Shown here piece after piece: positions 6,068-11,666 of a DNA stretch of 12,108 nucleotides. Below the pieces are notes generated by a model. The model ran no database searches, was not told the origin of the DNA, and was given only the letters and a program-made list of their open reading frames with translations. Both the position numbers and the translations under genes were made by a program. The stretch lies in assembly GCA_026770585.1 (NCBI GenBank), contig MU646353.1, positions 1,003,087 through 1,015,194 on the forward strand, written 5' to 3'. The stretch comes from Baffinella frigidus. Its lineage: Eukaryota; Cryptophyceae; Cryptomonadales; Baffinellaceae. How positions within the stretch are numbered: the stretch's first letter is position 1; every line of letters starts with the position of its first letter.

Positions 6068-6990
6068 ATGGATCGGCAACGCCTCGGACAACGCCTCAAG
6101 TTCCTGGGGAAAGTCGGGGTGAGCTTGGAAAATCAGGAGGCGGGAATCGGTCGAGTAGAGCAGGAGCGAAAGCGGGTGGCTCTCCAGGCTCTCCTACAAA
6201 AACAGACGGTCAACCTATCGGACCTGCGGGATGCGATGGTGCAAGGCACTCTCGATTCTGCCAAGGAGCGGTGTCTCTGCTATGAAATTTTGCTGGGGTG
6301 AGAAAACAACCCCGCTACCCCTTTTTCACGGGCCCCCTGACGCTGCCCTTTGCATTTTGTCTTGGCAAGAGATCAGCGGGCACAGAGTAAACCAAATCCA
6401 TATTTACTGAAGGCTTGTACATTAATAGGGTGGTGCCGGTGAACTCCGTCGCATGGGCCTTCCACTACAGCCAGCTCAAGGAACGGCGTGAACTGATCTA
6501 CCTCCTCGCCCCGAAGCTTCTCGGGCGCCTCCGCCTGCGCCCCGCCATGCCCAACGGTGGCGTCGCTGGGGCGCCGCGCCCCGGATCCGAAGAAGGGGAC
6601 CGAGATGCGGAGGAATCTGAGACAGAGCTAGTCATCCAGACTGCGACGCTGGTGCGGAACCTCGTGGCGAAGCGTTTGCTGGACATGGATGGGCATGGCG
6701 CTGACCGGCTGCGGCCATACGAGGTGATTGCACCTCATGTTAGGGACACGTTGCAATCTGGAGCCACCTCTCTCCCCTCCCTCCTGCAACCGAGCCTCCG
6801 TGGGCACATCGCCGCCAGTTTGGTATCAGTATCAACAAACACCTCTCTCTAGGTGATGGCGTGGGGCGCGATGGCGCCCGTGGCTGCAACACGAAGCTGC
6901 GGGCCTGCGGCGCAGCTGCTTCTCGCGGACGAGTTCGACCTCCACTCGATCGCGCGCCTCTTTCTCCTCGCGGCTAAGGCAACTTCCTAG
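6068..6990 (+). CDS. three-exon gene, possible TBC (Rab-GAP)-like protein, 3' end cut by a MITE
   Basis: Model: exon 1 6068-6297; intron 6298-6428 (131 nt, GTGAGA...TTAATAG); exon 2 6429-6822; intron 6823-6852 (30 nt, GTATCA...CTCTAG); exon 3 6853-6990. Phases agree at both junctions. The first join gives CYEILLG-VVPVNSVAWAFHY. That stretch, with SDLRDAMVQGTLDSAKERC before it, resembles the start of a TBC domain (LR...G...R...W..LLG.lP). TBC proteins accelerate GTP hydrolysis by Rab GTPases in membrane traffic. The catalytic IxxDxxR and YxQ motifs of active TBC domains are not seen, and a low-complexity acidic linker (PGSEEGDRDAEESE) interrupts exon 2. TBC is therefore tentative, and coding capacity is surer than function. 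The ATG at 6068 is the first after the WD40 duplicate, but the frame is open further upstream. The stop TAG (6988-6990) lies in the first bases of the MITE at 6987, so the protein is probably truncated. Confidence 0.5.
6298..6428 (+). other. intron 1 of the TBC-like gene
   Basis: It begins GTGAGA and ends TTAATAG. Exon 1 ends after two bases of a Gly codon and exon 2 supplies the third, so the frame is kept. The unspliced frame meets TGA at 6299-6301, inside the donor. A pyrimidine stretch (CTACCCCTTTTTC) lies early rather than next to the acceptor, so the acceptor is the weaker call. Confidence 0.5.
6823..6852 (+). other. candidate 30-nt intron 2 of the TBC-like gene
   Basis: It runs GTATCAGTATC...CTCTCTCTAG, with good donor, pyrimidine tract and acceptor, but is only 30 nt long. 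Its last three bases are an in-frame TAG. The frame is open for 45 codons beyond it. An alternative donor upstream (CC|GTGGGC near 6799) would give a longer intron of about 54 nt. Confidence 0.4.
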
Positions 6991-7135
6991 CTCTGTCCCA
7001 CTTGATTTCGTCGCATCATTAAAAATATTTAGCCGTCATGATTAGTTTTAAAGGAGGATCTCCAGTACAAATTAACTGACCATGTACGACTATTTTTTTT
7101 TAACGATGAGACGAAATCAGGTGGGACGGAGCTAG
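6987..7135 (+). mobile_element. CTAG-type MITE, subfamily C, 149 bp
   Basis: The ends are CTAGCTCTGTCCCACTTGAT and its near-perfect reverse complement ending GGTGGGACGGAGCTAG. The TIRs are about 34 bp. The core shares CTCCAGTACAAATT with the 121-bp subfamily. Flanks ACTTC (6982-6986) and AGTTC (7136-7140) match at 4 of 5 bases. It interrupts the TBC-like exon 3. Confidence 0.9.
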
Positions 7136-7139
7136 AGTT

Positions 7140-7260
7140 CTAGCTCTGCCCGAGTTTAATTCTGGCTCGTCCTTAAAAGTATTTGAGAGCAGATATCCAG
7201 TATAAAAGGGCGAATATAAAGCCTTTAGGACGAGCCAGAATAAAACTCAGGCATAGCTAG
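7140..7260 (+). mobile_element. CTAG-type MITE, 121 bp, copy 2
   Basis: It begins CTAGCTCTGCCCGAG and ends CTCAGGCATAGCTAG, with about 34-bp TIRs and the core ATCCAGTATAAAAGGG. It is the same length as the copies at 135 and 9665. Flanking pentamers GAGTT (7135-7139) and AAGTT (7261-7265) match at 4 of 5 bases. It lies 4 bp after the subfamily C element, in a hotspot or tandem insertion. Confidence 0.92.
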
Positions 7261-7493
7261 AAGTTAATTTCGGAAGATTCCTGATTCAGCTGCGCGTTTA
7301 TGCTACGTTAGGTATTGGTTTTATGCCAAGATAGCATCACCCACCCCAACATAACACGGCCAAGGCGAGTTCCAGCCCTGCCTGCGTCGGGTTGGCTAAT
7401 CGGTTTCACACGAAAAGTTGATGGATTGTACCACCACCCTGGATGGAACAATATGGTATTTTGAGCATTCTTAAGTCAACTCCCCTTGGAGAT

Positions 7494-7512
7494 GGCGCCA
7501 CAATGTGGCGCC
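7494..7512. repeat. perfect 9-bp palindrome
   Basis: GGCGCCACA (7494-7502), one base, then TGTGGCGCC (7504-7512). Upstream, CTTAAGTCAACTCCCC (7470-7485) nearly matches CTTAAGTCAATTCCCC in the arm of the foldback at 10427. This suggests a relic of the same family. Confidence 0.7.
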
Positions 7513-7651
7513 CCCGTGATGAATGGATCTGGTACAAAAAAGTCTAATATGTATTTTAGTGGTATAAATCATGTCAACTTTTGCGATAAAGGGTTATTCG
7601 GGATTGGCCGCAAGTCCCCTTCAGGGTGGCAGACCCGGACAATCAATTTCC

Positions 7652-7696
7652 GGTCTCCTCTTTTTGAGGAGACCAGCCTATCTCAGGCAGAGCTAG
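7652..7696 (+). repeat. hairpin followed by a solo MITE terminus
   Basis: GGTCTCCTC (7652-7660) and GAGGAGACC (7666-7674) form a perfect stem with a T5 loop. Then CTCAGGCAGAGCTAG (7682-7696) is the right end of the CTAG-type MITE without a left end nearby. The following bases AAGAAGTTAA resemble AAGTTAA after the copy at 7140-7260. Confidence 0.65.
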
Positions 7697-8220
7697 AAGA
7701 AGTTAACAATGCCCGGCGGCTGACTGCTCGCAGGCAGACAACATCAACACGTGTACGCGGTTCCGGTTTTGTTCTAAAACTGTGCGAAACCCGGCTAGGC
7801 CGTGTACCAGGGAACCTGGGAGAGATTGATAATTTATTGCCAAACAACCAGCGTCAGCGCCGCACATGCTCGACGCATTGTGCCACTGACTGTATCCCGT
7901 GTCGGCCGCTCGTACGAGCATTTTCCCGATGGATTCTAACTCCACCTCCTACCTTGGAGTCTGAAAAGTGAGGGGTGGTGCGGGGGACTGTAGCGTGTGC
8001 AGTTCAACCCTACACCCTAAACTCTAAACCCTAAACCCCAAACCCTGAACCAGGTTGAGCGGCTCGGCGGCGCGCGGACGTTCTGGTACTAAACCCCAAA
8101 CCCTAAACCCTTAACCCTAAACCCTAACCCCTAACCCCTAAACCCTCAACCCTCAACCCCAAACAAACCCCACCCCCCAAACCCCAAACCCCAAACCCCA
8201 AACCCCAGCCCCTAAACTAG

Positions 8221-8284
8221 GCGCATGCGCAGATTCATCGCACACCTCCGGTAGACCTCAGTCGCTGACCTCGGCCGCCACCCC
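8221..8284 (+). repeat. 64-bp duplicated segment, copy a
   Basis: It runs from GCATGCGCAGATTCATCGC to GACCTCGGCCGCCACCCCA. In one frame it begins MRRFIAHLR and then meets a stop. Copies lie at 8334-8400 and, shorter, at 8583-8630. Confidence 0.8.
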
Positions 8285-8333
8285 AAGCCCCAACCCCCAA
8301 ACCCCCAAACCCCAATCCCCAACCCCTCCAAAA

Positions 8334-8400
8334 GGTGCATGTTCAGGTTCATCGCACAACCTGCGGCAGACCTCGGTCGCTGACCTCGGCCGCCACCCCA
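8334..8400 (+). repeat. 64-bp duplicated segment, copy b
   Basis: It runs from GGTGCATGTTCAGGTTCATC to GACCTCGGCCGCCACCCCA. The equivalent frame reads MFRFIA and then shifts by an extra base. With copy a it brackets a C-rich telomere-like block (8285-8333). Confidence 0.8.
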
Positions 8401-8424
8401 AACCCCAACCCCCAAACCCTAACC

Positions 8425-8562
8425 TTATCCGGGGAAACCTATTTTTCTTTCATTTGATTCCAATGAAAATTACTACAGGAATGATTTAATATTACTAGTA
8501 AAACCGAATTGTGTAGTAATTTTCATAGCCATCAAATGAAAGAAATAGGTTTCCCCGGATAA
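8425..8562. mobile_element. 138-bp MITE with about 52-bp TIRs, inserted in telomere-like DNA
   Basis: The ends are TTATCCGGGGAAACCTATTT and its reverse complement. The complementarity extends inward through TTTCTTTCATTTGAT to AAAATTACTACA with a few mismatches, leaving about a 35-bp loop. AACC occurs immediately on each side (8421-8424 and 8563-8566), consistent with a 4-bp target duplication in a CCCTAACC context. Reading frames across it are structural artefacts. Confidence 0.9.
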
Positions 8563-8582
8563 AACCCCCACACCGCAAAGCA

Positions 8583-8680
8583 GGTGCATGCACCGGTTCA
8601 TCGCGCACCTGCGGCAGACATCGGTCGCCACGCTCCTGCGCGCGCTCACCCTCGCGCTCCCGCGCGTCGACAGGCGCGTC
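8583..8680 (+). repeat. duplicated segment, copy c, with GC-rich tail
   Basis: 8583-8630 matches copies a and b (GGTGCATGCACCGGTTCATC ... CGGCAGACATCGGTCGCC). It continues into CGCGCTCACCCTCGCGCTCC and CGCGTCGACAGG, which recurs at 8823-8862. One plus frame stays open (MHRFIAHLRQTSVATLLRA), the least damaged version of the motif. This may be a decayed exon family, not a proven gene. Confidence 0.65.
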
Positions 8681-8783
8681 CCCACTCGAGCAGGCACAAA
8701 AAGTTACTACCCGCACGTCCGTAGGACACACGCCAGACGGCACAGGCAGCGAGGAACGTTTTGTACCGCGTACGATACCGCCC

Positions 8784-8809
8784 CCGTGCACCTCTTTACT
8801 GTATTTCTT
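8784..8809 (+). repeat. 26-bp direct repeat, left copy
   Basis: CCGTGCACCTCTTTACTGTA plus TTTCTT is identical at 9201-9226. Each copy is followed by a T-rich stretch and CTGC. At 9239-9243 this gives CTGCAG, which resembles an intron acceptor, but no coding partner is evident. Confidence 0.85.
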
Positions 8810-8840
8810 GTTTTTTTTCTGCGCGCGCTCCCCCTCGCGC

Positions 8841-8860
8841 TCCCCCGCGTCGACAGGTGC
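8841..8860 (+). repeat. 20-bp direct repeat flanking a telomere-like block, left copy
   Basis: TCCCCCGCGTCGACAGGTGC is identical at 9044-9063. The two copies directly bracket the G-rich array, like a target-site duplication. It belongs to a longer GC-rich segment (8823-8862) also related to 8641-8677. Confidence 0.9.
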
Positions 8861-9043
8861 GTACGGGTTCAGGGTGTAGGGTGCAGGGTTCAGGGTGTAG
8901 GGTGTAGGGTGCAGGGTGCAGGGTGCAGGGTGTAGGGTGTAAGGTGTAGGGTGCAGGGTGCAGGGTGCAGGGTGCAGGGTGCAGGGTGCAGGGTGCAGGG
9001 TGCAGGGGTGTAGGGTTCAGGGGTTGGGGTTCAGGATTCAGGA
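8861..9043 (+). repeat. telomere-like heptamer array, mainly GGGTGCA and GGGTGTA
   Basis: It is a 183-bp tandem array of heptamers. Its centre is near-homogeneous GGGTGCA (about 8952-9006), so this variant was amplified recently. The edges are mixed TTCAGGG and TGTAGGG. G-rich strand on plus, opposite to the block at 7995-8424. Confidence 0.95.
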
Positions 9044-9063
9044 TCCCCCGCGTCGACAGGTGC
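9044..9063 (+). repeat. 20-bp direct repeat flanking a telomere-like block, right copy
   Basis: Identical to 8841-8860. It is followed by CACGCC, while the left copy is followed by GTACGG, so similarity ends at the repeat. Confidence 0.9.
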
Positions 9064-9129
9064 CACGCCAGATTCTTGGAAGGGGTCGCCAAAAGTCAAC
9101 CCCCCTGAAGGAATAAAGGGGAAGGTTTA

Positions 9130-9169
9130 CTTTTGGGATAGTTGAACGCCAAAATTGGCGTTCCCAAAG
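9130..9169. repeat. hairpin with CAAAATTG centre
   Basis: GAACGCCAA (9144-9152) and TTGGCGTTC (9155-9163) pair perfectly around AA. Outside them, CTTTTGGGA pairs imperfectly with TCCCAAAGG. The central design matches the hairpin at 10229-10248. Probably the core of a foldback element. Confidence 0.65.
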
Positions 9170-9200
9170 GGAGCTACCCCCTCCAGCAGTCTAGCGTGAC

Positions 9201-9226
9201 CCGTGCACCTCTTTACTGTATTTCTT
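9201..9226 (+). repeat. 26-bp direct repeat, right copy
   Basis: Identical to 8784-8809. The pair encloses the 20-bp repeat pair and the telomere-like block, so the duplications are nested. Confidence 0.85.
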
Positions 9227-9367
9227 ATTTTTCTTTCTGCAGAGCCTGCTTGGATTAGGTACTACATGTTTCTGGTACAAAGCTTGACAGTCCAGACATC
9301 GTCGTAGCAGGCTAGGAAGCATGCGTGGATTTAATCACGGTGATTATTTATGATAAATTAATCATGG

Positions 9368-9599
9368 CGAGTATTTATGATAAATACGTCCGGTTGTACA
9401 TTTAGTATCGTAAGATGCACTTAGTTCGAGCCCTCTCTGGACGCCTTAAGTTTATGGTCCGACGTCATAAGTTCAAGTCTCTTCTCTTGATAAATACGCC
9501 AGGCAACGAGATTTTCTACACAAATGGATCACACTAGGAATTATAAAAACATTTGTGTAGTAAATTGCGTTGCTGCTGTGTTTTTATCATAAATACTCG
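9368..9599. mobile_element. composite inverted-repeat element, probable MITE
   Basis: The outer arms are a perfect 17-bp inverted repeat, CGAGTATTTATGATAAA (9368-9384) with 9583-9599. The inner arms are 24 bp at 9503-9526 and 9550-9573 (GCAACG ... CTACACAAATG) with about four mismatches. ATTTATGATAAAT also occurs just outside at 9346-9358, and TTGATAAATACG lies at 9488-9499. The boundaries are uncertain. The inner 71-bp hairpin may be one MITE nested in a larger one. Confidence 0.65.
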
Positions 9600-9664
9600 T
9601 CCGGATGAGATTAGGTACGTCACCGGAACAAACCCTGTGCGGGTCAGTTACCGGTGCACACCCT

Positions 9665-9785
9665 CTAGCTCTCCCCGAGTTTTATTCTGGCTCGTCCTTA
9701 AAAGGATTTACGAGCAGAAATCCAGTACAAAAGGGCAACTAGAAAGCCTTTAGAACGAGCCATAATAAAACTCAGGCAGAGCCAG
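9665..9785 (+). mobile_element. CTAG-type MITE, 121 bp, copy 3
   Basis: It begins CTAGCTCTCCCCGAG and ends CTCAGGCAGAGCCAG, with about 34-bp TIRs and the core ATCCAGTACAAAAGGG. A perfect 5-bp target duplication ACCCT flanks it (9660-9664 and 9786-9790). This is the clearest copy for defining the ends of the family. Confidence 0.95.
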
Positions 9786-10212
9786 ACCCTGCCTGGTGCA
9801 GTTAAGAGTCGTGGGGCTCTGCCGCGGCAGGACACAAGTCGAAATGTCATTTTACCATACCATCTGCGAGTAAAGTTGATTCCCACCCAGGCAACACGCC
9901 AACAGTGTTGGTAATTGGAGCCGTTGCCCGGCGCTACAATGCATTTTTGTACCACGAAGCACTTTTAGCGCGAAACGTTGCGTGTGAAATTCTCATTTAT
10001 GCCCTGGCGTGGCAGGGAACTCGCAGCGCACCTCACAGCGCACAAAATAGCGCCTGCCGCCACGCTCCCGTGGTTTCGGTACGCCCCCCTGCGGCCCATT
10101 CCGTACCCCTTCTGCAGCCCATTCCGTACGCCCTCCCGCCAAAAGGGGTTGTGGGTTTTAGGGCGAGGATCCTGGATGTCGGGTTCCGACGAGCTGCCCG
10201 TGTGTGCCATGT
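9786..10212. other. intergenic, no gene supported
   Basis: Overlapping frames exist on both strands with no recognisable domain. The only structure is two copies of a 23-bp repeat (CTGCGGCCCATTCCGTACCC at 10089 and CTGCAGCCCATTCCGTACGC at 10112). Confidence 0.5.
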
Positions 10213-10315
10213 ATCCCTTAAATGGCGAGGGGGTCAAAATTGACCCCCCACAGGTCTCAGGCAGGTCATAGGGCCCTATTGTAGGGCGAATGAGCCTACT
10301 GGCCACTTAAGGGAT
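10213..10315. mobile_element. 103-bp foldback element
   Basis: ATCCCTTAAATGGC (10213-10226) is complementary with one mismatch to GCCACTTAAGGGAT (10302-10315). An inner perfect hairpin GGGGGTCAA / TTGACCCCC lies at 10229-10248. No clear target duplication. Too short to code. Confidence 0.6.
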
Positions 10316-10426
10316 TGTTCTCCCCTGGCGGCTGCGGCTGCACGATGCGGGGTACGATATTCTCGAACGTCTTTGGCGAGATTCAAAAGCACTAGGCAGA
10401 TGAAGGTAGGAAAGGTACCCCAATCT

Positions 10427-10574
10427 TATCTCAGAAAACGAGTTCTAAAACTCGTTTTCTTAAGTCAATTCCCCTACGAATTCGTCAACTTATTCTTTAC
10501 TCTCCGCATAAGTTGACAAATTTGTAGGGGAATTGACTTAAGAAAACGAGTTTTAGAACTCGTTTTCTGAGATA
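10427..10574. mobile_element. 148-bp near-perfect foldback (cruciform) element
   Basis: The 66-bp arms at 10427-10492 and 10509-10574 are complementary except at two positions and leave a 16-bp loop. Each arm holds its own perfect 12-bp palindrome (AGAAAACGAGTT with AACTCGTTTTCT), so both cruciform and single-hairpin folds are possible. The near-identity implies recent insertion or active correction. A transcript would be a long hairpin suited to small-RNA processing. Confidence 0.92.
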
Positions 10575-10600
10575 AAATCTCGAATGGCGTTGCCTGGGTT

Positions 10601-10622
10601 CAACCTGAGCAGAGTCATGAAG
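10601..10622 (+). repeat. 22-bp direct repeat, left copy
   Basis: CAACCTGAGCAGAGTCATGA plus AG is identical at 10711-10732. The pair brackets the left arm of the 80-bp inverted repeat. Confidence 0.9.
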
Positions 10623-10701
10623 CTAAGTGGACTCTCAGGTCACGGTTAAATCTTAGCCTCGCCATTGTTGCAGCATAGCACAAAATCACCCCTGACATAG
10701 C
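10622..10701 (+). repeat. 80-bp inverted repeat, left arm
   Basis: It runs from GCTAAGTGGACTCTCAGGTC to ATCACCCCTGACATAGC. By eye it is an exact reverse complement of 11180-11259 over all 80 bases. Reading frames in the two arms give the same peptide on opposite strands and are not evidence of genes. Confidence 0.95.
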
Positions 10702-10710
10702 CAACCTATG

Positions 10711-10732
10711 CAACCTGAGCAGAGTCATGAAG
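10711..10732 (+). repeat. 22-bp direct repeat, right copy
   Basis: Identical to 10601-10622. It starts 9 bases after the left arm of the 80-bp inverted repeat. Confidence 0.9.
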
Positions 10733-10849
10733 ACGCTAGCAAAGACGATTGGGAATCGGCTAGTGGTCGTCTGCGTGGAAGTAAGCGCGAACCTCGTCTC
10801 TCTTGCGGACCACCTGGAGTGACATCTTCCGTCCTCAGAGCTTGTCATC

Positions 10850-10880
<31 letters not shown>

Positions 10881-10892
10881 CTTCTTCTTCTT
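10850..10892 (+). repeat. (CTT)n microsatellite, about 14 units
   Basis: This is an uninterrupted CTT/TTC run. On the minus strand it gives a poly-Glu tract in an otherwise unconvincing frame. It lies inside the 80-bp inverted-repeat pair. Confidence 0.95.
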
Positions 10893-11179
10893 TATTACTC
10901 TCGATACAGGTCCTAGATAGTTCCTCAAATCTTGAGTTGAGTGGCACAATAGTCTATGAGCCTTAAGGAACGAGCCCACCTCGGGAACGAAGCAGTGGAA
11001 TCTCGCCGCGTCGTCCTGGGCATAATGCCTGACACCTGTGAGAGAAACCCGGCCCTGTGAATTGCGCAGAGGTCCCTCACGTGGTTCCTACCCGTGTCAC
11101 AGAAGTGCAAAGACTATTGGAGCCATTGACCAACCCACCACAGAACAGTGTGTTGAGTGAAGGTCACTTTTCCCGTCGT

Positions 11180-11259
11180 GCTATGTCAGGGGTGATTTTG
11201 TGCTATGCTGCAACAATGGCGAGGCTAAGATTTAACCGTGACCTGAGAGTCCACTTAGC
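11180..11259 (-). repeat. 80-bp inverted repeat, right arm
   Basis: Exact reverse complement of 10622-10701. Just upstream, GTGTTGAGTGAAGGTCACTT (from 11150) resembles GGGTTGAGTGCAGGTCACTG near 11390. GCTAAGTGG also recurs near 11384, so pieces of the family extend to the right. Confidence 0.95.
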
Positions 11260-11461
11260 AGCGCCCGAGTTCTATCTTCTCCGGATTTCCGGGGATCATT
11301 TCAAGCCCCATTACCCTGAAATGAATTACATTTTGCACCAGAATGTTTTAGATGGACAAATCGTTGAAGACCCCGGTGGCTGCTAAGTGGGTTGAGTGCA
11401 GGTCACTGTTTTCGTCATGTCTTCCCGCGGCGGCCGCACTGCCCATCCTGGACCACATCGT
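11260..11461 (+). other. no supported gene; possible element-derived frame
   Basis: A plus frame reads APEFYLLRISGDHFKPHYPE, then NYILHQNVLDGQIVEDPGG (11259-11386). The composition is protein-like, but there is no start outside the inverted repeat and no known motif. It may be a fragment of an element's gene or chance. Confidence 0.25.
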
Positions 11462-11547
11462 CTCTTTCGGCCCCGAGTTTGCCGGTAAGATTCTTGCGAG
11501 ACCCCCGCACGACACTTGTCTCAACCGGATATGGTTAGCACCGGGGT
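11462..11547 (+). repeat. 86-bp direct repeat, copy 1 (empty site)
   Basis: It runs from CTCTTTCGGCCCCGAGTTTG to ATGGTTAGCACCGGGGT. It matches 11667-11807 except for about seven substitutions and the insertion in the second copy. Both copies can be read as SFGPEFAG in one plus frame, but the substitutions do not favour silent sites. Confidence 0.85.
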
Positions 11548-11666
11548 CCACACGGTGGACTACGAACCTTTCATCCAAAGTCAACGTACCCCAAGCCAAT
11601 TAACTTCAAGGCTTTTCTGATGCAAATTTGGTCACGTGACCCGCGGATATCCAGGGTCCCGAAACC

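Larger units (their letters stand above)
7261..7990. other. mostly featureless region with hairpins and a MITE terminus
   Basis: A 161-codon plus frame (7486-7971) covers this stretch, but it runs through two perfect hairpins and a MITE end and shows no domain, so I do not call it a gene. Its second half (about 7700-7971) is Cys- and Arg-rich without a recognised motif. CCACCCTG (7434-7441) and CAGGGTGG (7622-7629) are an 8-bp inverted pair that may bound an old element. Confidence 0.5.
7995..8424 (-). repeat. interstitial telomere-like array, C-rich on plus, with embedded unique segments
   Basis: CCCTAAA and variants (CCCCAAA, CCCTCAA, CCCCTAA) fill 8010-8048, 8090-8220, 8285-8333 and 8401-8424. 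The orientation is opposite to the array at 3956-5020. Non-telomeric inserts lie at 8049-8089 and in the two duplicated segments annotated below. Confidence 0.9.

Noticed and set aside
7486-7971. 161-codon plus frame
   Set aside because: It crosses two perfect DNA hairpins and a MITE terminus and has no recognisable domain, so it is likely a chance frame.
8796-9092. 98-codon minus frame of repeating Pro-Cys-Thr-Leu-His
   Set aside because: It is a translation of the heptamer telomere-like array, which stays open in some frames by composition.
9387-9443. tRNA-like region: GTTCGAGCC and GTTCAAGTC resemble Pol III B boxes, and CGTCCGG can pair with CTGGACG
   Set aside because: The enclosed span is only 57 nt, the T-stem does not pair and no A box or anticodon arm can be drawn.
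10615-10947. 110-codon minus frame with a 13-residue poly-Glu tract
   Set aside because: The Glu run is the CTT microsatellite, and the rest runs through the 80-bp inverted repeat, giving the same peptide as the opposite frame in the other arm.
11352-11603. 83-codon frames on both strands across the 86-bp repeat
   Set aside because: Copy differences are not concentrated at silent sites and the second copy is interrupted, so there is no sign of coding constraint.
11630-11641. Perfect palindrome GGTCACGTGACC (E-box-like)
   Set aside because: A single 12-bp palindrome with no gene nearby cannot be supported as a regulatory site.
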